A stretch of 64,000 nucleotides of DNA from Shinisaurus crocodilurus (GCA_021292165.1 CM037877.1:80098524-80162523), one strand, 5' to 3'; shown: positions 43,617-54,265, counted from the first letter of the stretch. Notes: generated from the letters alone by a model not told the origin. Numbers and translations are program-made.

Positions 43617-44364
43617 ACCCCATTTGCAGAAAAACCTCCTTGTTCTCTAGCCAGCTAAGGGGGGGGGGGCTGATAATACCAGTTGAGGTAGGGAAGGTCA
43701 TTAAAATGGTTCCTTACAGGATCCGTAGATCAGCTTCTATTTGATTGCCCTTGTATCTTTATTCCTAACCCAAGTGTGTGACATTTCTTGCTGTTCACAC
43801 AAAAGACAACCTACTGTAAGTCTGGTTCCTCAAACCACAGGAGACTACTTCAGTCCCTTACAGAACCAGGGATGGATTTCCATTTTGAGTTCAGGGCTTT
43901 TGAGAACTCCTTAACCTGCTTGTAGGAGGTTTCCTTTAATCTGTGTGAGGAAGCACTCACCTTAGAAGGATTCTTCTTTGAAGTGCCTCAGGAAATGATA
44001 GCAGTGCATCTGATGAAAAGGAACATTCTTTTAAATATGACTTCTTCTCAGACTTTATCAGCTTTTGCTGTCTAGCCCAAGACAGGAGCGCATGCTTGAA
44101 CAATAAGATGGCAAGTTATTAATACTGTATGTGTGACATCATGGAACATTGCCTTCTACCATGCTGAGGGAATTGTGTCTGAATCCTTGCATCTAATGTA
44201 ACCTCTGAAGTCAGCACACATAATTCATGGTTAGCTAGGTCTGAGTGTTTCAGGGTTTATCTGCGGATGAGATGCACATACCCATTTCAAACGTAATGTT
44301 AGAAGCAGGGATGAAAAGGGGCAGGTGACTGGATGACTACAAGTCTGGCTTTTTCATGCAATGT
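43290..44364. other. No gene recognised
   Basis: Low-copy-looking sequence apart from the AC repeat. No coding frame or RNA gene was recognised. Confidence 0.4.
43585..43614. repeat. (AC)n microsatellite
   Basis: About 15 uninterrupted AC units, followed by a 9-10-base G run at 43661. Confidence 0.95.
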
Positions 44365-45200
44365 CTGAAACAGACTGTGAAGAAATGTCCTGTATACAAC
44401 TGTTGTTGTTATGTAATGTTTACTTTGTGTGGCCTCTGTGAGGCTACAGTGTATCTGAGTGTAATGGGAGTTGCGGAAGATGGCGAGGAGTGCAGTGTTG
44501 CACAACAGTCCTGCCTCAATGCCCTGTATTATGCTTTGTATGATACTATGCTCTGTATTATGCTCTGCATGGTATTATACCCTGTATTATGCTCTGTAAT
44601 AACAAGGCATGACCTTGCTTAAATTGTGAGTTGGCTGCTAGCCAGGCTGATGCAATGCAATCTTCAGCAACTTGCTGGCATGTGACCTGGCTGCAGGCCA
44701 GAGGAATTACACTGCACAATAGCCCAGGTGCTACCAATTAAGCATGAGGTCTGCAGCCCATGGAGTTTGGTGCCAGAAAAGTATATAAGGCTAGCAAATG
44801 CAGACGAAGGTGGTGGTGGTTGGTAGTGGTGGTGGTTGGTTGGTTGTGTGTGTAGTGGTGGAGTGCTGAAGAATTGGAAGGAGCAAGGAGGAGCAGAGGA
44901 AGCTGTTCAGAGAGCCCTGCAGAAGCCCCAACGCTAAAAGCTGATACCCAGGCGGAGAGCTGCTGGAACTAGCAGGGTTGGTTGGAAATAATACAGTGAC
45001 TGTGTAGCTAAGGGGTGGGAGTTCCACCAGGGAACTTGGAAGAAGGCATAGCATTGTTGTATTTCATGTTCAGCTTTGCAATAAAGATGTTTGGCTTTAA
45101 CTTCCTGGAGGAGTATTTATTATGGTCTGAAAATCCTTCAAAGAACCTTTGCCAGTCCCTTTTGAGGAACATGTGGCAAAACACTGAGTAGGCCTGAGGT
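44365..45200 (+). mobile_element. LTR-like sequence
   Basis: TATATAAGG near 44781 and AATAAAG near 45079 are arranged as in a retroviral LTR. Repeated CTGTATTATGCTCTG words occupy 44525-44600 and GGTGGT-type repeats follow 44812. The borders could not be fixed. It lies immediately before the better-defined LTR at 45214. Confidence 0.35.
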
Positions 45201-45213
45201 CTTGTTTTGTTAC

Positions 45214-45967
45214 TGTCAGAGGTCTGTAGTACTTGCTCAGTGATGTTCTGAAGGAGGAAAGAGAGAACCTAATCGTTTTGAATATTGTTAAATGGGGCCT
45301 GGGTCAGGTAAATTTGATTCCGATTGGCTGCGGATATTAGCTAGGTGGGAAAGGGTGGTTGGGAAATGACAGTTAAGGAGTTGACCGTCTGTGGTAGTCT
45401 GAGAAGGAGAAGCTCTGTTAGTGTGTGGTGTTACAAAGGACTAGGAGAAAGCTGAGGAGAAAGTGAATAGCTAAGGCCTGAATATTAAGCTATTCCTCCT
45501 CTGTGGGATAACTATATATGGCTGGTTAAGATCAGGTGTAGGGAGCAGGTGGCTGTGTTATGCCAAGAGGCTGACCTAAGATCTTGCCAGAAGAAGGTTA
45601 TACACGCAGGCAGATAAACTGTCCAAGCAGCCAGAAATACAACAGGAGGAGATTTGGTGTCAGAGGAAGACAGTACCCAGAAGATGGACCTGGTTGTGTA
45701 AGTGTTTTTGGCTGGGGTGGAGAGAATTTGGCCTGAGGTAAAAGTCATTACAGGCTTGTAATAGCAACAGTGTCTCTTGAGTCCTTAAGAATGGTCACTA
45801 AGCAGTCTTTTGAAAACCACAAAATAAATATCAGTAACCCCTTGTGTACAAAATAACCCTTTAATAAATTGCTTGTTTAATAGTCCATCTTGTCTCTAGT
45901 GTTGGTGCCCATCTCACACCTTAGCCTCATATACCAAGCTACTAGGAGGTTTTAAAGTATTCTGACA
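45214..45967 (+). mobile_element. LTR followed by leader (partial ERV)
   Basis: The segment starts TGTCAGAGG and ends TATTCTGACA, a 7-bp inverted terminal match. A TATATA box is at 45513 and AATAAA at 45823 and 45863. Directly after it, GAATTGGTGGCAGCAG gives a TGG-starting primer-binding-site-like sequence at 45972, which argues for a 5' LTR with some internal region. I could not match that site to a particular tRNA. No second LTR was found within the window. Confidence 0.6.
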
Positions 45968-46143
45968 GAATTGGTGGCAGCAGAAAAGAAGCAGAAAAGA
46001 ACCTTAGGCTCTGAAATATAAGTACCGGTATTTGCTATAAATAAGAAACCCCATAGGGGGGATTGCCCAGTGAAGAAGCAGTCCCTCCATAGATGGTGGC
46101 AGCACTGGGGTGAGGAAACACAGCCCTAGGGCATCATTGCAAA

Positions 46144-47562
46144 CAGGGCCGGCGCTACCATTAGGCCAGCTAGGCAGCTGCCTAGGGCGCAGGGCTAAAG
46201 GGGGCGCCAGAAATGCCTTGGAAAAAAATATACAGCGCGAGTCGGGGGTGATGGGAGTTGCAGTCCGACATGCCTCTGTAGGGCGCCGGGTCTGCTTATC
46301 ACCCGGGCGGGCGGACCCATTCTCACCCAGCGCCAGGGCCCTGCGAAGGGGCGCCCCCTTGCCCGGGGTCCTTGCCGCCCGCAGCTGCGCAGAGCCCGCT
46401 CTCCCTGCTGCAGGACTACGCTTCCCAGGGTGCTCTGCAGCCTGCTCCTGCAGTTGCTGCCTCCCGCATCGCCTGCTTTGGTCTGGGCGGGGGGCGCGTC
46501 GGGTCTAATCCTCCGTGCGAGCCCGCGGCGGCTCCTCCATTCCTTGCCGGGGCTCCTGCCTTTGTTCCGCCAGCTGGCTGCTGCCCCTGCACTGGCCCTG
46601 CAGAGAGATGGCTTCGGGGCCTCATGTGTAGGTACGGGATGCCGGGGGCAGGTGGGATGTGAAAGACCCCGCCGGAGCTGAGGCCTTGCCTCGAGCAGGA
46701 AGAGACCGGCGGGTGGGGGTGGGGGTCCATCCCTTGCAAACCGGAGCTGCGCCCGAGGCCCCCGGACCTCTCTTTCATTTGGCAAGGGAAGAGCCCAGAG
46801 TGGAGTGTTGCTGTGAGGGTGCCTCTGAACATGTGCAGAGGGCAGCGCCCCAACATGTTCCTGGCCGGGCTTCGAGAGCCCTCCTTGAGCTCGGCTCTCA
46901 AAGCTTGATAAGGCAAAATCAGCCCCCTCCCTGATTTGAGCAACAAAGACAGCATTTAAAATGGCCCGCCCCCTTTTTACTCCGGAGTAATTAACTCGGA
47001 AGAGTTAGCACGCACCCCAGCCCTGTCCCCGTGTTTACAGCCGGTGGCCTAGGCTTGATAAGCCCCCCCCCCATTGCTTCCCCGTGAGTAAGGCAGGTTG
47101 GGGGCGGGCGCCCAGGGGTAACTAATCTGCATTTAGTGATCTGGCGGAAGAACTTCGAGGCAGGGCAGGGAGGGAAGCTTGTGGTTGGAGTTCCTGAGGC
47201 AGGGTTTAATCCAGGGTAGCCAAACTGGCCAGGATTCCCACTGGAGAGGTGCGTAAGGGACAAGTGGTGCACAAGACAATGGAGGCTGGCCAGAGATCCC
47301 AGAGGGATGAATGGGGGGGGGAGGGAAGGGATGGAGAGAGGGCCATCTGGAATGGTTTAGTTATATAGCAAATTGGTACTACATCAACATGTATTTTATG
47401 TATGTTTGTCAATGTTTATGATAATAAATTTTTTAGGTCTTGCCAATTGACTTTTATTTCATAATGGGCATAGGGCTGGAGGGAGGGAGGGCTCAAGTGG
47501 GAAGAGGGGGCGCTAAATATCTGATCTTGCCTAGGGCACCAAACTGCCATGCACCGGCCCTG
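46144..47562 (+). mobile_element. Long hAT-type element carrying a CpG-rich insert
   Basis: A perfect 8-bp target duplication, ATTGCAAA (46136-46143 and 47563-47570), and ends CAGGGCCGGCGCTACC...GCACCGGCCCTG define it. The outer ~95 and ~75 bases match the 165-bp element at 53231-53395. Between them, 46239-47490 is extra sequence rich in CpG, with ACTACGCTTCCCAGGGTGC (46415-46433), a promoter-type motif, in a CpG-island-like stretch to about 46980. The copy at 650-756 shares the right edge of this insert, so the long form has moved as a unit. The 196-codon minus-strand ORF inside has the low-complexity Arg/Pro/Gly composition of translated CpG islands. No transposase is present. Confidence 0.85.
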
Positions 47563-47984
47563 ATTGCAAATGAACAAGAGTAGATTCCATCCCACATTTT
47601 GGAGAAAAGCCAGTGCATGCAATTGGGTTGGATGGCTATATCACTGCACTGCCTGAGGTGCACATGGATTTTCTCATCCTTTTCTCCTGTAGGAATGTAG
47701 CAAGGGATTGAAGCTGGGACCTCTTCTGTACACTGAGCCTATGTCTATTCTTGAGGAATTTGGTTTTTTGCAACTGTCTGATATGAACTAACCTGATCCA
47801 CACCTCCTGAACTAATGTGTAGGCTGGAACTTATTTATCCACTGTTTTTTGCACTTCTCAAATGTTCCAATGCAGTTTTCAGTTAAAAAACAAACAAAGA
47901 CAAAATACATTTTAAAATGCAGATTTTGAGAGAAAATACATTATGCATTTATTAGTGATCAGTATGAACTGATTCTTCTGTCTT

Positions 47985-48125
47985 AAATATTTTTAATTTA
48001 GCCTTTTAAATTATGCGGTTGTTTTCAGGTTTTACTCTTTTTAATGTTGTTGTTGTGTACCACTTGTTGTGTGGCTTTTTAGCACATAAGGTGGTATACG
48101 AATGTTAACCATGAATAAATAAATA
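47985..48125 (+). mobile_element. L2-like LINE 3' tail
   Basis: TTTTTAATGTTGTTGTTGTG, CACATAAGGTGGTATACGAA and AATAAATAAATAA form an L2-like 3' end. Confidence 0.6.
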
Positions 48126-48140
48126 ATATCTCTACAGGTT

Positions 48141-48404
48141 ATGTGGCCAGGGACACTATGGAAGTGGCCACTGGTGTTGCTATGTTATCTCCTGGTATTG
48201 CTTTGTTTTCTAGGGAGAACATGGGATTGTGACAATATTACACAATGTATAGTGGCCACTGGCATAGTGGCACCACAGGGTCACACAGACCTAATAAACA
48301 CTGGGCATAAAAAATTAAGAGGTCAGCTTAATACTTTTTTTACACTTAGATTTACTGAGATCAGTGCCAGTTCCAGGTTTTTTTTTAATAACTTGTCCTG
48401 CTAG
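48141..48404 (+). CDS. Short ORF with signal-peptide-like start, unknown
   Basis: An 87-codon frame begins just after a splice-acceptor-like TCTCTACAG and encodes MWPGTLWKWPLVLLCYLLVL, a strong signal peptide or membrane segment, then CDNITQC with a possible glycosylation site. It could be the first part of an envelope gene belonging to the LTR at 45214, or it could be chance. It ends in sequence with no family resemblance. Confidence 0.25.
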   Translation: MWPGTLWKWPLVLLCYLLVLLCFLGRTWDCDNITQCIVATGIVAPQGHTDLINTGHKKLRGQLNTFFTLRFTEISASSRFFFNNLSC

Positions 48405-48716
48405 CTCCCCACACAAGGGCACTGGTTCGCACGCAACAACCACTTTTGAAAGCTGAAAATTCTTGAAGAACATATTTTGCTAGAGCTTGACTTCCTAGCG
48501 TTTTTTTTTTAAAAAAAATTCATTAGGAACACAAAAGGTTGTGTCAGTAATCGCTTCTGCCACGACTTCCAGATGTATGTTTTACAGGCAGGGGTGAAAT
48601 GTGGGTGCTGATGTAGCACATCCTCATAAGCATTCATAATCCATGCTAAGCTCTACATTAATTTCCCAATATTCCAGTGGCAGACCATAAGAAGTTATGT
48701 AGCCATGTCTAGAAGA

Positions 48717-49234
48717 CAGGGCCGGCGCTACCGCTAGGCAGACCCAGGCGGCTGCCTAGGGCGCGTGGCGGAAGAGGGCACAGCGTTTCTGTGCCCCTTC
48801 CTCGCCTCCGGCGCGCTCCTGCCCCACCTGCCGCCGCCGCCGCACCTCCCCCCCCTCGCGCGCGCGCCCTCCCGCCTGCCCTCCCGCCTGCCCGCCCGCC
48901 ACCTACCTTCCCGTCGTTTCCGGAGCCCCGCCGGCGTTGTTTTGGCGGGAAGAACCAGGGCAACAGGGCTTAAACAGCCCTGTTGCCCTGGTTTCCCCGG
49001 CAAAAAAAAAAAAAAGTGCGGGGGTTCCGTCGCGTCGGAGGAGGAGGCAGCAGCAGCAGCAGCAGCAGCCGCCAGCAGCGGGGGCGGGGGCAAGGTAGGT
49101 GGTGGTGGTGGCGGCGGCGTGGGGGGGGTTGCAGAGCAGGGCTGCTTTGCTCCGGAGCCCCCCCCCACGGCACGAGAGGGGGGGCGCTAAATATAATTTG
49201 GCCTAGGGTGCCAAACAGCCCTGCACCGTTCCTG
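48717..49234 (+). mobile_element. hAT-type element, 518 bp, with internal hairpin
   Basis: A perfect 8-bp target duplication, CTAGAAGA (48709-48716 and 49235-49242), flanks ends CAGGGCCGGCGCTACCGC...GCACCGTTCCTG. The interior is CpG-rich with a long hairpin (ACCAGGGCAACAGGGC, 48955-48970, and its complement up to 48998) and a CAG-type repeat near 49049. It is related to the 42400 copy. ORFs of 80-144 codons on both strands are low-complexity shadows. Confidence 0.9.
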
Positions 49235-49242
49235 CTAGAAGA

Positions 49243-49550
49243 TTCTATGCTTCCTCTATGGGAGATGCTGCCACGCCACCCCTCTCTGCAAGGTGATATC
49301 TGTCTTTCACGGGTAGATACTTTAGTACTTCTAGTTGTGTGCTAATTGCTATGGCAGCCAAGGCACCAAACCGATAGCACAGAAAGCTCCCATGTGGGCA
49401 TACCCTGTTTAACTGGTGCATATCGAGAACAACGGTTGATTTGACTTCAGTCTCTTATGGTTTTAAACCTATGCGATGAATAATAATTACATTGATTTAT
49501 TCATTAATAATACACATTCTAACACTTAAGGGCACACTTTGGATGTTCTA
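49243..49550. other. No gene recognised
   Basis: Unassigned sequence without coding signal. Confidence 0.4.
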
Positions 49551-49850
49551 TGACCTCTTTCAACCCAAGAGCCAGATTGCATTTCAGAGAAGCTCTCAGG
49601 GGCCACATTCCAGTGGTGGGTGAGGCCAAAGGCAAAAGGGGGTGAGGCCAAAGGCAATGGGGCACAGCCAAAATACCCAAAATACCTGCATACTTTAGTT
49701 TTAGGGCACAGTCCTATGCATGTTTAGGCAGAAAGAAGTCCTACAACTGCCAGCATTCCCCAGCCACCCTCTGCATAGGATTGCATCTTAAAACTTTTAC
49801 TGCCATTAACAAAGCCTTGGGAGAGACATTTCAACCTTTTAGAATTGGGG
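49550..49850. mobile_element. Dispersed repeat copy B, interrupted by a MITE
   Basis: CCTCTTTCAACCCAAGAGCC, CCAGTGGTGGGTGAGGCC and CCTGCATACTTTAGTTTTA match copy A at 6200-6385. The sequence resumes at AAACTTTTACTGCC after the MITE at 49704-49787. Confidence 0.55.
49704..49787. mobile_element. Harbinger-like MITE with TTA duplication
   Basis: GGGCACAGTCCTATGCATG...TGCATAGGATTGCATC is flanked by TTA at 49701-49703 and 49788-49790. Comparison with the uninterrupted copy at 6200-6385 confirms the insertion point. It is a shortened relative of the MITE at 2692. Confidence 0.8.
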
Positions 49851-50598
49851 GGAAAGTGGCACAAAAGCCAAGAAAGTAGAGTTGGAAGGGCCCTACCGTT
49901 GGTGGTTGGGAGAAAGGGGGATGGGCCATAGTGAGGGGGTGGGGCCTTCTGAGGAACCTTGGAGCACCAGTTTGGGGGCCCGGGCCTGAGTTTCTGCACC
50001 CCTGTTCTAGGTTATTCTTCCACAAAAGGAAAAAGCAGAACAAAAAACAGACAGACGTACAGGTATCTTCTTAACCAAGAAGAAAAAATAGCAGTTTTCA
50101 TAGAGCATCCGACAGAAATGCATTCACTGTTTACAGCTCTGCTGTATTTTTCCTTCAAAGCTCCTTATATGCTTGATATTTCAACTTTTGATAGGTTGGC
50201 AGTAAATGAGAGAGACAATCTTCTGTATCAAGATTTATAGTGAGGCGACAGAATTTCCTCACAGCGTAAGCACTTTCCCCCTGGTCTAGTAAAACAGATA
50301 AGTTTAGCTCTAAAGTGTTTTCCCAGTGACAAATAGAAATAAAAATAAAAAAAAATTAAGATGTAGGCTTCTTTTAGGCTACAATCGTCTGCATCTTAAG
50401 TCCTATTGAATAATGGGTCTTATTTCCAAGCAAACATGCACAGGCTTGCACTCTTAGTTATTTAGTAAACGTACTTGCAACCAGTGTGCGCCTCTTTGCT
50501 ACAGAGGGCTGGCTTGCAGACTTGGAAAAGTCTCCAATAGTTGGCATCAGCTAGCTACCCCCAAAAGCAACATAAAGTAGGGGTGTGCATTGGATATC
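49850..50598. other. No gene; MITE remnant near 50385-50455
   Basis: CTGCATCTTAAGTCCTATTG and CATGCACAGGCTTGCACT resemble the 14976 family. The rest is unassigned. Confidence 0.4.
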
Positions 50599-50599
50599 T

Positions 50600-50695
50600 G
50601 CCAGGGATGCTTTGACCTGGATTCCTGCATTGAGCAGGGGGTTGGACTCGATGGCCTTGTAGGGCCCTTCCAACTCTACTTTTCTATGATTCTGT
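50600..50695 (+). mobile_element. CR1 LINE 3' end
   Basis: CAGGGATGCTTTGACCTGGA, TTGGACTCGATGGCCTTGTA and TTTTCTATGATTCTGTGG form the conserved CR1 3' end in sense orientation. Confidence 0.85.
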
Positions 50696-50933
50696 GGATT
50701 CAGCCAAATATTGAAACTGAAACCAAATCAGGCTGCTTTAGAAAGATTCAGGAGATGTTGAAATTGAAGTGCGGCTCCTCCGAAACAGACTGACTCCAAA
50801 TCTGAACCCTCCCAAAGCTTTGCTAGCAATTCAGATTTGGAGGGACACAGAGGCCCTAACTGATATATTTCTCCCCAAGCTCTCCATATAAGGAAAATAC
50901 CAGGGTCAGGTGGGTGTAGTGTTGGGCTTCTCT

Positions 50934-51329
50934 ACATGAGGCTTTCAACCCACCACTTTACTGAGGCCTCTGCTTCTGTTTTCTTTGGGGGATTAAGAGT
51001 GAGTCCTTTACACATGGTTTTTTCCCCTGGACTTTTCTTTCTCCGCATTCCTATATATGCCATTACACAACCACAAGGTGGTGCTGTGGTTTAACTGTGA
51101 TAAAGCAGAATTGCGAAAATAAATACATGAGCTTCTCATAGCATCTTATCACGAGATTAGGCAATAATACCTGACTTTCCTCGCTCTTAAAAAAAAAAAA
51201 AACCCGCTAAAATGGCTGCAAAACATGGGAGAGGCCCTGGAGGGTGGCAGTGTCATGTAAAGCTCCCACGCCAACTACCATGAGTGAGGAATCATGAGCA
51301 GACAATAAATGCCTCGTGTAGAGAAGCCC
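50934..51329 (+). mobile_element. MITE, GGGCTTCTCTACA family, copy 3
   Basis: The start is GGGCTTCTCTACATGAGGC and the end TGTAGAGAAGCCC. The inner words TTACTGAGGCCTCTGCTTCT and GTGAGTGAGG-like ATGAGTGAGGAATCATGAGC are as in copies 1 and 2. Confidence 0.85.
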
Positions 51330-51609
51330 TTTCTGATTGGCATCTCTAGGTTTTAATCTCAGTGAATGGTTTTTCCAGGGTTCTCCAATCCCAAAACTTT
51401 GGGGCAGGGATGCCCGGATGCTGAAGGATTGTTTCAGCGTTCAGTACTCTTTCTTCGTTCTCTCTCCCAGGAGTCTGTGAGAGCTAGGAGGGTAGCGTTG
51501 AGAGCTTGCTTGAAAAATGCTGGGTGTTCAAATCCTTCTGCCTCTGCCACTGTACAGCTTCTGCCTCTGCTCCACATCCTTCATTCATCCCTCTCCTATT
51601 TCACTTACT

Positions 51610-51685
51610 GTGACTTCAGGGGGGTTTACTCAATGGCCTTATAGGCCCCTTCCAACTCTACTATTCTATGATTCTATTCTCAGAA
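51610..51685 (+). mobile_element. CR1 LINE 3' end, short
   Basis: GGCCTTATAGGCCCCTTCCA and ACTATTCTATGATTCTATTC. Confidence 0.75.
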
Positions 51686-51728
51686 ATGGGATAGTTCAGT
51701 AGTTTTTCTTCTGAACAATGTGTCTTTG

Positions 51729-52432
51729 GCAGGGGAGACTGGTAACTCCTATGTCAGTGGGCTATCCATTACATCTTTTTGTTTGAGCTTTATGAGAATG
51801 TTATGGCGTGGGTGGGAAACAGGGGCGAACTCACTGAACCCCCGCGCGAACCACCTCTTGCCCTGTTCAAGCCCCGAACCACCTGCCCTCCGTTCGACGC
51901 AACCTGTGAATTCCCGGGACCAGAAGTGACATGACGGAGCTCCCATCATGTCACTTCCAGGTCACTGGCACTGCGTTTTTAATATAGATACCAGGACAAC
52001 CCACCTAAAACGGCTGCAATTTGCCATTCGTGGCCATTTTTATGTAGTTTACCCTGGTATCTACATTAAAAACGCAGTGCCAGGGGCCTGGAAGTGACGC
52101 GATGGGAGCTCCGTCGCGTCACTTCCGGTCCCAGGAATTCATGGGGAAGGTGGACCAGCGAACGAGCAATCATGAAAACCATGGGGGGGGGGTGATCATG
52201 AACACACACCCCCAAAGAAAGGTATGGCCACTGAACGCGCGCTCACGAACGCATACAAAAAAATCGGATCATCCACCTCCTTACTTTATAGGAGCTATCC
52301 ATGGTGCTCCTTGGTGGTGAACCTATTTTGGGGATGGAGTTCAGCACCGTGGATAGCTCCTATAAAGCTCAAACAAAAAGATGTAATGGATAAGGAGCCC
52401 CACTGACATAGGGGTCACCAGCCTCCTCTGGT
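51729..52432. mobile_element. Large palindromic foldback element (~700 bp)
   Basis: Outer arms: CCTATGTCAGTGGGCTATCC through CATCTTTTTGTTTGAGCTTT (51746-51790) is answered by AAAGCTCAAACAAAAAGATG...CCCACTGACATAGG (52362-52412). Inner arms: GACCAGAAGTGACATGACGG and ACTGCGTTTTTAATATAGAT are answered by ATCTACATTAAAAACGCAGT and CCGTCGCGTCACTTCCGGTC. A further small hairpin lies at 52289-52366 (GGAGCTATCCATGGTGCT). The whole is one nested palindrome, non-coding, sharing the GAAGTGACGCGATGGGA module with the 6933 element. Confidence 0.8.
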
Positions 52433-52439
52433 CTTCAGT

Positions 52440-53222
52440 CTTAAAAATGCACTGAACTCTTCATACTAAATGTAAAGTGATTCATGAAGAGAAGGCCACA
52501 CAGAGGATGCAAAACCAACAACAACAACCTTAATAAATAAAGCTTACTGAGAACAGGCAAGGCTGAACAGGAACCTGAAGCACAGTGCCTGAGAACTGAC
52601 TCAGGCACTTCCTCTTACGGGAAGCCAGGAGAGCCAATACACTACAAAATTAACAAGATATTTAAATCTATGAGATGGCTCACAAACAGATGTCCATCAT
52701 TTGATGCATACAACAACCTCAGGTGATGTCTTGCATGTGTGAATGAGATCAAATAGATCTAACACTGAAAATAGGACTTTCATATTACCTGATGTCTTAA
52801 GAGTGTTCAGTAGCATAGAGTCACACATTTGGCAGCCAGTCAGCAAGTGCCCGTCATCAGCACTCAAATGATGTGTATGCATGTGTGAACTCTCCTCTTG
52901 TTGGTCTGACTTCCCTTGTTGAAAAATAATGCATCACTTTGCATAGCTTTGTTGCCTCCTGCCTATAAATGGCAAAAAAACCCTATATTTACTAAACAAC
53001 GGTAGTGCAAAGACAAATTGGAAAGTAAATATGCTTGTCTTTCATTTTTTCTGTTTGCGTGCGCTCCCTTTTGATATTTATTTTATGCTGAATTCCTGAA
53101 TCCCATGAGAGAGAACATAGTCGGCTTCTGCAAGAAGAAATGGGAACTGAGATACTTTTGAACACCGTACAAGAAGAGTTCTGCCTTGGCAATGAGATTC
53201 AACCAATGGAGACTGAGGTGCC
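52440..53222. other. No gene recognised
   Basis: 52500-52630 has a possible antisense LTR or retroelement look (AATAAATAAAGCTTACTGAG). It cannot be assigned. Confidence 0.35.
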
Positions 53223-53230
53223 CTTGACAG

Positions 53231-53395
53231 CAGGACCGGTGCAAGGCAGTTTGGTGCCCTACACAAGATCAGATATTTAGCGCCCCCCTTCCCACTTGAG
53301 AGCGCTGTATTTTTTTTCCAAGGCGTTTCTGGCGCCCCCTTAAGCCCTGCGCCCTAGGCGGCTGCCTAGTTGGCCTAATGGTAGCACCGGCCCTG
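53231..53395 (-). mobile_element. hAT-type MITE, 165-bp minimal form of the 46.1-kb family
   Basis: A perfect 8-bp duplication, CTTGACAG, lies at 53223-53230 and 53396-53403. Reverse-complemented, it runs CAGGGCCGGTGCTACCATTA...GCACCGGTCCTG and contains GGGGGCGCCAGAAACGCCTT next to CAGCGCTCTCAAGTGGG without any insert. This shows what the long copies look like when empty. Confidence 0.9.
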
Positions 53396-53439
53396 CTTGA
53401 CAGATAGCCTAATAGAAACCCACATAATTTTAGTCATTG

Positions 53440-53970
53440 GGATGATAGCTACAGCTCTTCATTAAATGACCCCCTTTTATCTTTCCTGTCTGTCTTTTTA
53501 ATTCCAAAGGTAGGTAATTATTGGACTGTGTTTTGGAGATTCTTTAATTTTTTTTAATGTAGATGTCCTTATGCTTAAGAAGAGATGGCATAAGGAGTAT
53601 GCTAAAGGAGGAAGAGCAGGCTGTAAGATGTCATTAGCAGAATTGGAAAAAAATCATTCCAGTTAAGAACAATTTAAGAAGCCACATGCCTAAATATACA
53701 CCTAATCTGCTTTAATTAAATATACCCTAAGTTTACCTGCAGGCAAGGTGATAATTAGATTGTGTACACGTGAATGCGCTAATAAAGGGGTGAGATAAAC
53801 TAACCCATCTTCTTGCATTACACAACTTTTTGTTTATTGGACCCTCACCCATAATACCTATTCTTCTTGGAAGCCATTTGGGGATCATGCTGAGAATGTA
53901 ATGGCACCATGCAGCCAATCATAATTACATCACAAAGTCAATTCATAGTGAGGACAATGCTTCCTGTATC
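53440..53970. promoter_or_regulatory. Candidate conserved non-coding element
   Basis: Unique AT-rich block with TAATTA-type and related words (AGGTAATTATTGG, CTTTAATTAAAT, GATAATTAGATTG, CATAATTACATCAC) and no repeat border or coding frame. The call is based on composition alone. Confidence 0.3.
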
Positions 53971-54165
53971 ATATTGCCCTTTCACTGAATGGTTGTTGTG
54001 TTGAAGGCCCAACTGGTACTTGAAGACTGGCAACCACCTGTCCTGAAGGGCTGTTGAGGTGTCGTGCATGTTCTAATATGTCAGTGTTTCTCTGCAAACT
54101 ATGCCAAAATAATACAAATATATCCAAACTTCTTTGAAAGATTTGTATTGTGTCTTTCCTTAGGT

Positions 54166-54265
54166 CAGTGTTCTCTAACCTTGGGTCCCCAGATGTTTTT
54201 GGCCTGGGGCATGCTGGGAGTTGTAGGCCAAAAAACATCTGGGGGGCCAAGGTTGGAGAACACTG
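54166..54265. mobile_element. hAT hairpin MITE, deleted copy of the 15517 element
   Basis: CAGTGTTCTCTAACCTTGGG...CCAAGGTTGGAGAACACTG with target duplications CCTTAGGT and CCTTAAGT (7 of 8). Most of one inner arm is deleted. Confidence 0.85.

Noticed and set aside
46195..46785. 196-codon minus-strand ORF
   Set aside because: Arg/Pro/Gly-rich low complexity in a CpG-rich stretch; overlapping frames on both strands are equally open, and it runs through a transposon end.
48734..49190. ORFs of 120-144 codons on both strands
   Set aside because: Mutual shadows in the CpG- and CAG-rich interior of a hAT element.
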